A stretch of DNA of 64,000 bases from Arthrobacter sp. Soil763. GTDB lineage: Bacteria > Actinomycetota > Actinomycetes > Actinomycetales > Micrococcaceae. The DNA is taken from the NCBI RefSeq assembly GCF_001428365.1, contig NZ_LMSH01000003.1, positions 166,892 through 230,891 of the forward strand. The letters are read 5' to 3'. The notes under the pieces are model-generated. The model was given only the letters and a program-made list of their open reading frames with translations. It made no database searches and was not told the origin of the DNA. Below are positions 50,010 to 59,802 of the stretch, piece after piece; within the stretch, counting starts at the first letter, position 1, and each line of letters begins with the position of its first letter. A program made the translations under genes and the position numbers.

Positions 50010-50729
50010 ATGGGAACCATGAAAAAGAACGGTCCCGAAGCCAAGCTGCTCGTCGTCGATGACGAACCCAACATCCGCGAGCTGCTCTCCACCTCGCTGC
50101 GCTTCGCCGGGTTCGACGTCGTCTCCGCCGGTACCGGCCGCGACGCCCTCGCCGCCGCCGAACTCCACGCCCCCGACCTCGCCGTCCTTGACGTCATGCT
50201 GCCGGACATGGACGGCTTCACCGTCACCCGCCGGCTCCGCGCGGCCGGGAAGCACTTCCCCGTATTGTTTCTGACCGCCAAGGATGACACCGAGGACAAG
50301 GTCACCGGGCTCACCGTCGGCGGCGACGACTACGTCACCAAACCGTTCAGCCTCGACGAGGTCGTGGCCCGGATCCGCGCCGTGCTCCGCCGCACCCAGC
50401 CGCTCCAGGACGACGACGCCGTCCTCCGCGTCGATGACCTGGAACTCGACGACGACGCCCACGAGGTGCGCCGCGGCGGCACCGTGATCGAGCTGTCGCC
50501 GACCGAATTCAAGCTGCTGCGGTACCTGATGCTCAACCCGAACCGGGTGCTGTCCAAGGCGCAGATCCTGGACCACGTCTGGGAGTACGACTTCAACGGG
50601 GACGCCTCGATCGTCGAGTCCTACATCTCCTACCTCCGGCGCAAGGTGGACATCGACCCCTCCGCCCCGGCCCTGATCCAGACCAAGCGGGGCGTCGGCT
50701 ACGTGCTGCGGACGGCCGAGAAACGCTGA
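50010..50729 (+). CDS. OmpR-family response regulator
   Basis: A 239-residue two-component regulator. The receiver domain (~10-125) has acidic pocket VVDDEP, phosphoacceptor Asp61 in LDVMLPD and the conserved Lys in VTKPF; the C-terminal winged HTH (~140-236) has ELSPTEFKLLRYL and RRKVD ... RGVGYVLR. It resembles the actinobacterial MprA/TcrX group. ATG 50010 (GGGAG upstream) is chosen; ATG 50019 is possible. The sensor kinase gene starts two bases after its stop. The stimulus is unknown. Confidence 0.92.
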   Translation: MGTMKKNGPEAKLLVVDDEPNIRELLSTSLRFAGFDVVSAGTGRDALAAAELHAPDLAVLDVMLPDMDGFTVTRRLRAAGKHFPVLFLTAKDDTEDKVTGLTVGGDDYVTKPFSLDEVVARIRAVLRRTQPLQDDDAVLRVDDLELDDDAHEVRRGGTVIELSPTEFKLLRYLMLNPNRVLSKAQILDHVWEYDFNGDASIVESYISYLRRKVDIDPSAPALIQTKRGVGYVLRTAEKR

Positions 50730-50731
50730 CC

Positions 50732-52339
50732 TTGCTGCACCGCTGGAAGACGGCGTCGCTGCGTTCGCAGCTGGTCGCCATCATGATGGCCCTGATGCTC
50801 GTGGCACTCACCGCCACGGGAGCGGGCACGCTCGCGCTGCTCCACAGCTACCTGCAGGGCCAGGTCGACGACAAGCTCAAAGCCGCCGTCGGAACAGCGC
50901 GGCAGCAGCAGTCCTTCAGCCAGCTGCAGGACCAGAACTCGAACGTCCCCACCGACTACTCGCTGATGCTCTTCAGCCCGGGCCAGCCCACCTACATCTT
51001 CGGCGGCTCCAAGGGATCGCGCCCGGCGATCGCCGACATCACCCCCGAACAGGCGCACGAACGGGGCGAGGCCCCGTTCCAGGTCCGCGGCACCGACGGG
51101 CGGAACTGGCGAGTGGTGGCGGTCAACGTGCTCGACGGCAACCAGAGGCCCGCCGTCGTCGTCATCGGGCTGCCGCTGTACCCGGTGGATTCGGTCATGG
51201 AGCACGCCACGCTCGTGGTGGTCGGGGTGGGACTGCTGACCCTGGTGCTGGCCTTCTTCATCGCCACCTGGACCGTCACCCGGTCCTTCCGGCCGCTCGC
51301 GCGGGTGGAAAAAACCGCGGCCGCGATCGCCGCCGGGGACCTCTCCCGGCGTGTGGAGGTGGAAAATCCGGACACCGAAGTCGGCCGGCTCAGCCGGTCG
51401 CTGAATGCCATGCTGGCGCACATCGAAGCCGCCTTCGCCGCACGGATGGCGTCCGAGGCCCGGATGCGCCGGTTTGCCGCGGACGCCTCCCATGAACTGC
51501 GCACCCCGCTGGTGACCATCCGCGGCTACTCCGAGCTGTACCGGCACGGCGCGCTGTCCACCCCGGAAGACGTCGGGACCGCCATGGGCCGGATCGAGAG
51601 CGAGGCCAAGCGGATGGGCGCCATGGTGGAGGACCTGCTGCTGCTGGCGCGGATCGATGAACAGCGCCCGCTGCAGCAGAAGCCCGTGGATCTGCTGCTG
51701 ATCGCCCACGACGCCGTGGTGGACACCCAGGCCAGCGACCGCAGCAGGGTGATCTCGCTCCGCGGGCTCGACGGCGGCTCCGGCGCCGCCGCTCCGGTGA
51801 TGGGCGACGAGGCCAAGCTCCGGCAGGTGGTGGGCAACCTGGTCGGCAACGCCCTGAGGTACACCCCGGACGGGTCCCCGATCGAACTCGCCGTCGGCGT
51901 GCGGACCGACGACGCCGGAATCCGCCACTCGGTGATCGAGGTCCGCGACCACGGCCCCGGCGTCCCGGAGGACGAGGCCGCCAGGATCTTTGAGCGCTTC
52001 TACCGGGCCGACACGTCCCGGACCCGGGAAACAGGCGGCAGCGGCCTGGGCCTGGCGATCGTGGCAGCCATCGTGGGTTCGCATTCCGGCACGGTCCGGG
52101 TCCGGCCCACCGAGGGCGGCGGCGCGACCCTCGTGGTCAGCCTGCCCTACCTGGCAGAGCCGAAGGTGTCTGAGGAGACGTCCGGGGAGACAGCCGGCGC
52201 CGGCGCGTCAGAGGCGCCCACTGACAAGACCGAGCCGGCAGGGCGCGGATCGGAGCACTTTGACGGAGCGCAGCCTGGGGAGGCGTCAGAGGTAGCATCC
52301 GGTCCGGAGCCGGGACGCGACGGCGCGGCCCGCGGCTAG
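50732..52339 (+). CDS. Sensor histidine kinase
   Basis: A 535-residue membrane kinase. Helix 1 (~12-36), an extracytoplasmic sensor region (~40-155), helix 2 (~160-182), HAMP (~183-235, RPLARVEKTAAAIAAGDLS), HisKA with His254 in DASHELRTPL, and an ATPase domain with NLVGNALRYTP, DHGPGVP and GGSGLGLAIV. A 60-residue Glu/Ala/Ser-rich cytoplasmic tail follows the catalytic domain. The start is TTG 50732, directly after the response-regulator stop and without a strong ribosome site, implying coupling. It phosphorylates the partner at 50010; the signal is unknown. Confidence 0.9.
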   Translation: MLHRWKTASLRSQLVAIMMALMLVALTATGAGTLALLHSYLQGQVDDKLKAAVGTARQQQSFSQLQDQNSNVPTDYSLMLFSPGQPTYIFGGSKGSRPAIADITPEQAHERGEAPFQVRGTDGRNWRVVAVNVLDGNQRPAVVVIGLPLYPVDSVMEHATLVVVGVGLLTLVLAFFIATWTVTRSFRPLARVEKTAAAIAAGDLSRRVEVENPDTEVGRLSRSLNAMLAHIEAAFAARMASEARMRRFAADASHELRTPLVTIRGYSELYRHGALSTPEDVGTAMGRIESEAKRMGAMVEDLLLLARIDEQRPLQQKPVDLLLIAHDAVVDTQASDRSRVISLRGLDGGSGAAAPVMGDEAKLRQVVGNLVGNALRYTPDGSPIELAVGVRTDDAGIRHSVIEVRDHGPGVPEDEAARIFERFYRADTSRTRETGGSGLGLAIVAAIVGSHSGTVRVRPTEGGGATLVVSLPYLAEPKVSEETSGETAGAGASEAPTDKTEPAGRGSEHFDGAQPGEASEVASGPEPGRDGAARG

Positions 52340-52429
52340 GGTTTTCCACATAGCGGGCTGCACAGCTGGGGCCGGCGGCATGAACCGGCCTACGCTCGCA
52401 GTGTCCGGAAGGTCCGGACGACCCCCACA

Positions 52430-52484
52430 GCAGGCAGTCGGGGACCCCAGCCGGCGACGAAAGCCGGACTCCCCGGCTGCCTGC
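52430..52484. promoter_or_regulatory. Large hairpin upstream of the WXG100 gene
   Basis: GCAGGCAG (52430-52437) pairs with CTGCCTGC (52477-52484), continued by CGGGG/CCCCG and an inner CCGGC/GCCGG stem. It lies between the kinase stop and the WXG100 GTG, 22 bases before the latter. It could terminate the two-component transcript or structure the WXG100 leader; no U tract follows. Confidence 0.5.
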
Positions 52485-52506
52485 AGGATCCGCGAAAGGC
52501 ATTCCC

Positions 52507-52794
52507 GTGAGCATCATTTCCGTCGACACCGACTTGCTCCAGCTCAAATCCGCCAACGTCCAGGCCACCGTCGACCGCATCAGCGCGGACGTCCAGGCCA
52601 TGAAGCACGGGCTGGACGAACTGCAGGCCAGCTGGCGCGGCTCGGCCGCCACCAACTTCCAGGCCCTGCTCGCAGAATGGTCCCTGACCCAGGCCAAGGT
52701 CGAAGCCTCGCTTGCCTCGATCAACCTGGCGCTCAACTCGGCCGCCGCCAACTACGCCCAGACCGAGCTCAGCAACGCCCAGCGTTTCAGCTAG
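52507..52794 (+). CDS. WXG100-family (ESAT-6-like) protein
   Basis: A 95-residue helical hairpin with the central W-x-G turn SWRGSAATNF (Trp-Arg-Gly near 43-45), heptad-like helices on both sides and no signal peptide, the standard form of a type VII secretion target. The C-terminus lacks an obvious YxxxD/E export motif (it ends QTELSNAQRFS). GTG 52507 has AAAGG eight bases upstream. No partner gene or ESX machinery adjoins it. Probably forms a homodimer or pairs with a protein encoded elsewhere. Confidence 0.85.
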   Translation: MSIISVDTDLLQLKSANVQATVDRISADVQAMKHGLDELQASWRGSAATNFQALLAEWSLTQAKVEASLASINLALNSAAANYAQTELSNAQRFS

Positions 52795-52811
52795 GCGGGC
52801 TACAAGGCTCC

Positions 52812-53819
52812 TTAGGCCTCCGGGGTGCCCTGATGGAAGCGCAGGCGCCACTGGGCGCCGTCCAGGACCCAGAGCGAGCTGCGCAGCACCGCCCCGGCCC
52901 GGGTGTGGGTGCGGTAGGTCAGCAGCACGGAGCTGTCGCCGACGCGGTCGGCGGAGAGGAGCTCCAGTTCCGCGGGGCTTCCGGGGTTTCCCTCCAGGGC
53001 CATCAGCATCTCATCGCGGGACCAGAGGCGTCCCGAGCTGCCGATCTCGGTGAAGTCGGGGTGCAGCAGTACCGACGTGCGGCCGAGGTCGGAACGGGTG
53101 CCGGGAAGCAGCAGTTCACGCTCCAGGGATTCCACGACCAATTCAGGCAGTTCATCGGCCCCGGCGGGCTGCGGCAGTGCCTCGTCCTCCAGCTCACTGA
53201 ACAGGTCCGGTTCGGACAGGAGTGACGACCCCCCGAACAGGGTGGGCGCCGCCGTCGGCTGTGGGGCTGCTGAACGCGTCGGCCGGGCCGCTGCCGCCGA
53301 CATCACGGGCTGGGCGGATTGGCCACCCGCCGCCGGCGCGGCGGGGTCGCCGGCGCGGATAAAGCCGGGGCCTTGTCGGACAGCCACGCCTTGCTGATAG
53401 GCGGTGGCGGCGGCCCGGGCACGGTCGTCCGCAGCCTCGTTGAGGTCATGGCCGGCATGGCCGCGGACCCATTCAAAGGTGTATTTGCGCCCCGCGAGCG
53501 CCCGGTCGATGTCCTTGAGCAGGTCGACGTTGAGCACCGGCTTGCCATCGGATTTACGCCAGCCCTTGCGCTTCCATCCCGGCATCCACTTCGTCACCGA
53601 GTTGATGACGTACTGGCTGTCGCACAGGATGTGCAGATCCTCGTCCGGCAGGTGGGCCGTGGCGCGGAAGAGGTCCAGGACCGCCATGAGCTCGCCCTGG
53701 TTGTTGGTCCCGTGCGGCCACCCGCCGGCCCGCCAGCAGTCGTCGTTCACGTACCAGGCCCAACCGGCCGGGCCTGGGTTTCCTAAAGCCGAACCGTCGG
53801 CTGCTGCTCTAATCGTCAC
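52812..53819 (-). CDS. Ribonuclease HI fused to an NTF2-like (DUF4440-type) domain
   Basis: A 335-residue fusion. Residues 1-145 are RNase HI with catalytic Asp8 (AADGSALGNPG), Glu43 (NNQGELMAV), Asp67 (LCDSQYV) and the C-terminal Asp in NEAADDRA, removing RNA from RNA-DNA hybrids. A ~65-residue Ala/Pro-rich linker follows. The last ~125 residues (ELVVESLERELLLPGTR ... LLHPDFTEIGSSGRLW ... LTYRTHTRAGAVLRSSLWVLDGAQWRLRFHQGT) have the NTF2/DUF4440 pattern. GTG 53819 with AGGA upstream is chosen. The role of the second domain is unknown. Confidence 0.88.
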   Translation of the reverse strand: MTIRAAADGSALGNPGPAGWAWYVNDDCWRAGGWPHGTNNQGELMAVLDLFRATAHLPDEDLHILCDSQYVINSVTKWMPGWKRKGWRKSDGKPVLNVDLLKDIDRALAGRKYTFEWVRGHAGHDLNEAADDRARAAATAYQQGVAVRQGPGFIRAGDPAAPAAGGQSAQPVMSAAAARPTRSAAPQPTAAPTLFGGSSLLSEPDLFSELEDEALPQPAGADELPELVVESLERELLLPGTRSDLGRTSVLLHPDFTEIGSSGRLWSRDEMLMALEGNPGSPAELELLSADRVGDSSVLLTYRTHTRAGAVLRSSLWVLDGAQWRLRFHQGTPEA

Positions 53820-53850
53820 TGCACTATCCTGCCAGACCCTGCCACCCAAG

Positions 53851-54042
53851 GCTCCCTCACCTCCGGGGCCTTCCCACCCGACGCTCCCTCAGCTCCGGGG
53901 CCTTCCCACCCAACGCTCCCTCACCTCCGGTGCCTTCCCACCCAACGCTCCCTCACCTCCGGGGCCTTCCCACCCGACGCTCCCTCAGCTCCGGGGCCTT
54001 CCCACCCGACGCTCCTTCAGCTCCGGGGCCCGCCTGAGGGAG
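53851..54042. repeat. Six copies of a 32-bp tandem repeat
   Basis: Units begin with GCTCCCTC or GCTCCTTC at 53851, 53883, 53915, 53947, 53979 and 54011, exactly 32 bases apart, with few substitutions (for example AGCTCC or ACCTCC, CCGAC or CCAAC). There are no unique spacers. The array lies between groEL's terminators and the RNase H gene, outside coding sequence. Confidence 0.95.
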
Positions 54043-54082
54043 CTTGCGCCTAAACCCTGCCGAACCCGAGGGAGCGTTGGGG
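54034..54082. repeat. Two inverted partial copies of the 32-bp repeat
   Basis: GAGGGAGC occurs at 54036 and 54068, again 32 bases apart, each the reverse complement of the array's GCTCCCTC core; the second is embedded in CCGAGGGAGCGTTGGG. The array therefore ends in opposite-facing units able to pair with it. Confidence 0.8.
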
Positions 54083-54097
54083 ACGCGGGTTAAACGC

Positions 54098-54133
54098 CGG
54101 CGGCGGCCCCACCCGCAGGTGGGACCGCCGCCG
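54098..54133 (-). terminator. groEL terminator, distal hairpin
   Basis: A 16-bp arm at 54098-54113 pairs with 54118-54133 with one G-U-type mismatch and a CGCA loop, about 60 bases after the groEL stop. Confidence 0.7.
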
Positions 54134-54145
54134 TCGTTGCACCGG

Positions 54146-54167
54146 GGCCGGCACCAAGGTGCCGGCC
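54146..54167 (-). terminator. groEL terminator, proximal hairpin
   Basis: GGCCGGCACC (54146-54155) and GGTGCCGGCC (54158-54167) form a perfect 10-bp palindrome 28 bases after the groEL stop; together with the distal hairpin it makes a tandem terminator. Confidence 0.65.
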
Positions 54168-54194
54168 GGGGTTGGAGGCTTGGTAGCCGGGTGG

Positions 54195-55940
<1,746 letters not shown>

Positions 55941-56014
55941 TCACCCCAGCCAGGTATTTCTTCGCTCCCGGCCCTTCCGCCGCCCCGCCGCCGCCGGCGA
56001 AACCGGGCGGCGTC

Positions 56015-56041
56015 TTAGCAGTCAGTACTCGGGAGTGCTAA
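56015..56041 (-). promoter_or_regulatory. CIRCE element (HrcA operator) of groEL
   Basis: On the minus strand TTAGCACTC, nine bases, GACTGCTAA: consensus CIRCE (TTAGCACTC-N9-GAGTGCTAA) with a single mismatch. A further half-site TTAGCACTC (plus strand, 56050-56058) lies eight bases away, and TTGACT overlaps the region as a likely -35. Confidence 0.92.
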
Positions 56042-56126
56042 GTCAATAATTAGCACTCCCCCGGGGAGAGTGCAAGCAGTGGCCGGCGCGACGGCGGCCC
56101 TGCCGGGCACGCTTCGCTAGGAGCGA

Positions 56127-57470
56127 TCAGGAAGCGCTGCTGCGGGCGGTTTCCGCGCCCGTCATCTTGGCCGTGTTGTCCGGGCCGAAGGTGTAGATCA
56201 TGTACGCGGCAACGGTGACGTCGCCGTTGCTGTCGAAGTTGACCGGGCCGGATTCTCCGTCGTAGTCGGGGCGCCTGTCTCCGCGCAGGACGTCCAGGCA
56301 CTTCTGGTAGCCCTTGCAGGCCACGGCTTCCCCGGAATCACCGCCGCCGCTCGGGGCCGCTCCGCCGGAGACGGCGAGGAGCTTCGAGGCGATGGAGGCC
56401 CCGGCGTCGTCCTCGGCCTCCGCTGCCGCGATTGCGGCCAGGTTCACGGCGTCATAGGTCTCCGCCGCGTAGGCCATGTCCTTGAGCCCGGGGTCGACGG
56501 CCACGAGTTCGGCCTGGAAGTGCGCCGACGGGAAGGTCCCGGGGAGGACTCCCCGGGCGCCGTCCAGGGCTTTCGAGCCGAGGCCCGCACCGTACTGGTT
56601 GACGGCCCCGTCGCTGAGGATCAGTTTCGCCCCGGCCAGGCCGGCGTTGTTGAGTTCGGCGATGGCGCCCTGGGCCCCGCCGCGGGCCACGAGCACGACG
56701 GCGTCCGGAGCGGCTTGCTTGGCGGCCGCGGCAGCCTGCCGCGCCTGGCCGGGCTTGAACTCGGCGTCCACCGAGGTGCCGAGCCCGGCGGCCTTGGCAG
56801 CCGCAGACACGGCGACGGAGACGTCCTTGCCGTAGTCCCCTTCCTCGTGCACGACGGCGATCGTCTTCGCGCCGCCGTCCTTGGCCAGCTTGACCAGAAC
56901 CGAGGCCTGGGCGATGTCCGCTGCGGCGGTGCGGAAGTAGTAGCCGCCGCTCTTGTAGCTGGTGAGCCCCGGAGCGGTGTTGGCCGGGGAAATGACCGCC
57001 ACCTTGGCCCGTGCCAGCACGTCGATGGCGTCCGCTGCGCGGCTGGAGTCGGTGGGGCCGATCACGACGTCGGCTTTGGCGGCCACGAGGTCCCGCGCCC
57101 GGGCGCCGGTGTCGGTGCCGACGGCCTCCGGCAGGAGCTCCACCGGCTTGCCCTTGTGCCCGCCGGCGGCGTTGATTTCCTTGACCGCGAGCTTCGCCGC
57201 AGCCAACTGGGATGCGTTGAGGAAGTCCTGGTTTCCGGTGTTGTCCAGGATGAGGCCAATGCGCAGGATGCCGTCCCCGCTGGCATCCACTGTCGCCACC
57301 CGGGCGTTGCCGGCCGGTCCCGAGCAGGCGGCAAGGGCCGCCCCGGCCAGGAGCGCGGCAACGGCGGCTGCCGCGGCGCGTGCCGGGCGGCTGCCTGCGG
57401 CCCGGCGGCGGACAGCGGCACGCGCCGTTGCGTCGGCTGGCTGGCGGGGCGGTACTGCTGCGAGCGGCAC
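56127..57470 (-). CDS. ABC transporter substrate-binding lipoprotein, branched-chain amino acid type
   Basis: A 447-residue extracytoplasmic binding protein (Peripla_BP_6 fold). A long Arg/Ala-rich N-region leads into a hydrophobic AAAVAALLAGAALAAC lipobox (Cys near 49). Family blocks follow: RIGLILDNTGNQDFLNASQLAAAKLAVKEIN, IGPTDSSRAADAI, SPANTAPGLTS and EGDYGKDVS. No permease or ATPase genes adjoin it, so it is an orphan binding protein. The start is GTG 57470, sharing its G with the cspA stop (TAGTG), an unusual coupling of an exported protein to a cold-shock gene. Ligand unknown. Confidence 0.82.
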   Translation of the reverse strand: MPLAAVPPRQPADATARAAVRRRAAGSRPARAAAAAVAALLAGAALAACSGPAGNARVATVDASGDGILRIGLILDNTGNQDFLNASQLAAAKLAVKEINAAGGHKGKPVELLPEAVGTDTGARARDLVAAKADVVIGPTDSSRAADAIDVLARAKVAVISPANTAPGLTSYKSGGYYFRTAAADIAQASVLVKLAKDGGAKTIAVVHEEGDYGKDVSVAVSAAAKAAGLGTSVDAEFKPGQARQAAAAAKQAAPDAVVLVARGGAQGAIAELNNAGLAGAKLILSDGAVNQYGAGLGSKALDGARGVLPGTFPSAHFQAELVAVDPGLKDMAYAAETYDAVNLAAIAAAEAEDDAGASIASKLLAVSGGAAPSGGGDSGEAVACKGYQKCLDVLRGDRRPDYDGESGPVNFDSNGDVTVAAYMIYTFGPDNTAKMTGAETARSSAS

Positions 57471-57673
57471 TAGGCGGACCTGACGTTCTCGGCCTGCGGA
57501 CCCTTGTCCCCTTCGCCGACTTCCAGCTCCACGCGCTGGCCCTCCGCCAGGGAGCGGTAGCCCTCGCCGGCGATGGCTGACCAGTGCACGAAGACGTCGG
57601 CACCGGAGCTGTCGACGGTGATGAAGCCGTAGCCCTTCTCGGCGTTAAACCACTTGACGGTCCCCAGTGCCAT
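57470..57673 (-). CDS. Cold-shock protein CspA
   Basis: A 67-residue single-domain cold-shock protein: [21 protein letters not shown] with RNP1 KGYGFI and RNP2 DVFVHWSAI, ending in [10 protein letters not shown]. It is an RNA chaperone that melts mRNA structure. ATG 57673 follows GGAAGAC. Trp in place of Phe/Tyr after VH is typical of actinobacterial Csp. The stop TAG overlaps the GTG of the substrate-binding protein gene. Confidence 0.95.
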   Translation of the reverse strand: MALGTVKWFNAEKGYGFITVDSSGADVFVHWSAIAGEGYRSLAEGQRVELEVGEGDKGPQAENVRSA

Positions 57674-57840
57674 GTCTTCCACGCTTTCAGCTAGCTTGCT
57701 CCCGGACCACCCCACTGTGGCCCGGGGTTGCGGAACGAAGTCCGCAGCCACTCTAACCGGCGCCCGCCGTCCGGGCGCCGGCGTGGGCGCCGATCCGCCG
57801 CGAAAGTTATTCACGCGTAACCGAGCACCGCACTGCGGCG

Positions 57841-58461
57841 TTACTGGAAACCGGGGCCGAGCACGACGACCAGCGGCATCTGGAAGTCCGCCGAATCCAC
57901 CACGGTGCCGATCCCGAGCAGGGCTGCCAGCGCTTCGGCGTTGGCCTTCTGCGCCGCGCCGCTGTAGTACACGACGGAGGTCTGCTGCGGCGCGCCGCCC
58001 CAGTTGGCTACCGGGCCCGCGGCCCAGCCGTCCGCGGTGACGGTGGACCCGACGCGGCCGGCGAGGCCCGGCGTCGTGGTTCCGTTGTAGATCGCCACCG
58101 GCTGGGTCTTGTCGACGCCGGCTTCCGGTGAGGCGGTTGGCGTCGTGGCCGTTGGCTTGGGGCTGGCGGTGGGGCTGCTGCTCGCCGTCGGGCCGCTGCT
58201 TGCGGTCGCGCCCGAGGTGGGCGCCTGCGAGGCGGTGGCTTTGCTGGCGGCCTGGTCAACGGCGACGGCCGCGGGACCGGAGCCGAAACCCAGTTTGGGC
58301 AGCAGGAGGAAGGCGAACAGACCGATCGCGAGGGCCACGGCTCCCACCGCGAGGATGGGGCCCAGGCGGCGCGTGCCGGCCGCCGCGACGGCCCGGTGGA
58401 CACCCTGGCGCGTGGAGGTCTCCGGGACCCGATCGAATTCGTCCCGAGCGTATTTGGTCAT
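57841..58461 (-). CDS. LytR_C-domain membrane protein
   Basis: A 206-residue protein: a short cytoplasmic N-terminus, one membrane helix ([22 protein letters not shown], written here in part), a Ser/Thr/Ala/Pro-rich extracytoplasmic stalk (~70-115), and a C-terminal LytR_C (CPS2A-associated) domain with [20 protein letters not shown] and [20 protein letters not shown]. LytR_C domains accompany wall-teichoic-acid or arabinogalactan ligases; here it stands alone. ATG 58461 begins [13 protein letters not shown], the conserved start. DUF3263 is the upstream neighbour, a pairing common in actinobacteria. Confidence 0.85.
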   Translation of the reverse strand: MTKYARDEFDRVPETSTRQGVHRAVAAAGTRRLGPILAVGAVALAIGLFAFLLLPKLGFGSGPAAVAVDQAASKATASQAPTSGATASSGPTASSSPTASPKPTATTPTASPEAGVDKTQPVAIYNGTTTPGLAGRVGSTVTADGWAAGPVANWGGAPQQTSVVYYSGAAQKANAEALAALLGIGTVVDSADFQMPLVVVLGPGFQ

Positions 58462-58552
58462 GGTAAAACGACGTCCTTGCTGATTTTCTGGCTGGGGTCC
58501 GACGCCGGACTCCGCGCGGATTTCCGCGCTTCCGGCCGGACCTGACGCGTGC

Positions 58553-58870
58553 TTATGCGTCCGAGCCCAAACGGCGTGCAGTACGGGCACGTTGTCGTGA
58601 CGTACGTAGTCTACGCAATCTCTTCACGAGCATGGGATCGTGGGCCAGCGCCGCCTCGGTGTCGATCAGCGCGTTCAGGAGCTGGTAGTAGTGCGTGGCG
58701 GAAAGGTCGAACAGCTCCCGGATCGCCTGTTCCTTCGCGCCGGCATACTTCCACCACTGGCGCTCCAGGGCCAGCATCTCCCGGTCCCGGCTGCTCAGCG
58801 GCGAGGCGGCCGCGTCCGTCTCCGCTGCGGCGTCCTGCGCCGGCAGGTACTCGGATGCTGCTTCAGCCAC
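58553..58870 (-). CDS. DUF3263 family protein
   Basis: A 105-residue protein. The conserved part (about 25-95) reads LSSRDREMLALERQWW, then KEQAIRELFDLSATHYYQLLNALID, with the look of an HTH or sigma-like helical domain, followed by a basic Arg-rich C-terminus. GTG 58870 follows GGGGGAG five bases upstream. It lies just upstream of the LytR_C gene, probably in one transcript. The family may be DNA-binding; no direct evidence of function. Confidence 0.82.
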   Translation of the reverse strand: MAEAASEYLPAQDAAAETDAAASPLSSRDREMLALERQWWKYAGAKEQAIRELFDLSATHYYQLLNALIDTEAALAHDPMLVKRLRRLRTSRQRARTARRLGSDA

Positions 58871-59053
58871 TGCCGCTCCCCCGTTTGTGCCAATAGGTCC
58901 GCATTGTATTTTACGGCTGAATAACAGGCTTGTCATTTGCCGGTCCGCGCCGGCGGCACGCGGGCCTGCGAGAATGGGACGGTGCTGGACCCCTACGACA
59001 CCGATGCGCTCTTCCCCCTCGCCCCCGGACCCGGCGGCCCCGAAGGGGCGGCG

Positions 59054-59776
59054 GTGACAGATTTTGCGGCCATGGCCGGGGCGCCGCTGGAGGACCTCGT
59101 GGCGCCGGATTGGGCCGAGGTCCTGGCGCCGGTGGAGACACAGCTGCGTTCGGCCCTGCGGTTCTGTGCCGATGAGGCCGCGGCCGGCCACGCGGTGCTG
59201 CCGGCGGCCTCCAACGTACTGCGGGCGTTCCGCCAGCCGTTCTCCGACGTCCGGGTCCTCGTGGTCGGGCAGGATCCCTACCCCACCCCGGGGCACGCGA
59301 TCGGACTGGCCTTCGCCGTGGACGGGAGGACCCGGCCGATTCCGCGCAGCCTCGCCAACATCTACAAGGAGCTGGAAGCGGACCTGGGGCTGCCGGCGCG
59401 GGTCCACGGGGACCTGGGCCGCTGGGCGGAGCAGGGCGTGCTGCTGCTCAACCGGGTTCTCAGCGTGCGGGCCGGCGCCGCCGGTTCGCACCGCCGGAAG
59501 GGCTGGGAGGATGTGACCGCCGCCGCCATTACGGCCCTGGCGGACCGGCGCGGCGAGGACGGCCGCTCGGTGCCGCTGGTGGCCATTCTCTGGGGCAAGG
59601 ACGCCGAAGGGGTGCGGCCGCTGCTGGGCCAGACCGCCGTGCTCGCCAGCGCCCACCCCAGTCCGCTCTCCGCCACCCGCGGCTTCTTCGGTTCCCGGCC
59701 CTTCAGCCGGGCCAACGGCCTGCTGACAGACCAGGGCGACGGCGCCGTGGACTGGGAACTGCCGCCGCTGCCCTGA
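59054..59776 (+). CDS. ung: Uracil-DNA glycosylase, family 1
   Basis: A 240-residue base-excision-repair enzyme removing uracil from DNA. The water-activating loop [16 protein letters not shown] (catalytic Asp near 74), the LLLNRVLSV uracil pocket and the [18 protein letters not shown] intercalation loop are intact. GTG 59054 has AAGGGG five bases upstream; a GTG at 58982 would add 24 residues and cannot be excluded. It is divergent from the DUF3263 gene and is followed 26 bases later by the siderophore-interacting protein gene. Confidence 0.95.
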   Translation: MTDFAAMAGAPLEDLVAPDWAEVLAPVETQLRSALRFCADEAAAGHAVLPAASNVLRAFRQPFSDVRVLVVGQDPYPTPGHAIGLAFAVDGRTRPIPRSLANIYKELEADLGLPARVHGDLGRWAEQGVLLLNRVLSVRAGAAGSHRRKGWEDVTAAAITALADRRGEDGRSVPLVAILWGKDAEGVRPLLGQTAVLASAHPSPLSATRGFFGSRPFSRANGLLTDQGDGAVDWELPPLP

Positions 59777-59802
59777 CCGGAATCTTGGCTAGGCTTGGCA
59801 GC

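Noticed and set aside
53851..54042. Possible CRISPR array
   Set aside because: The 32-bp units are contiguous with no variable spacers and no cas gene is nearby; it is a tandem repeat.
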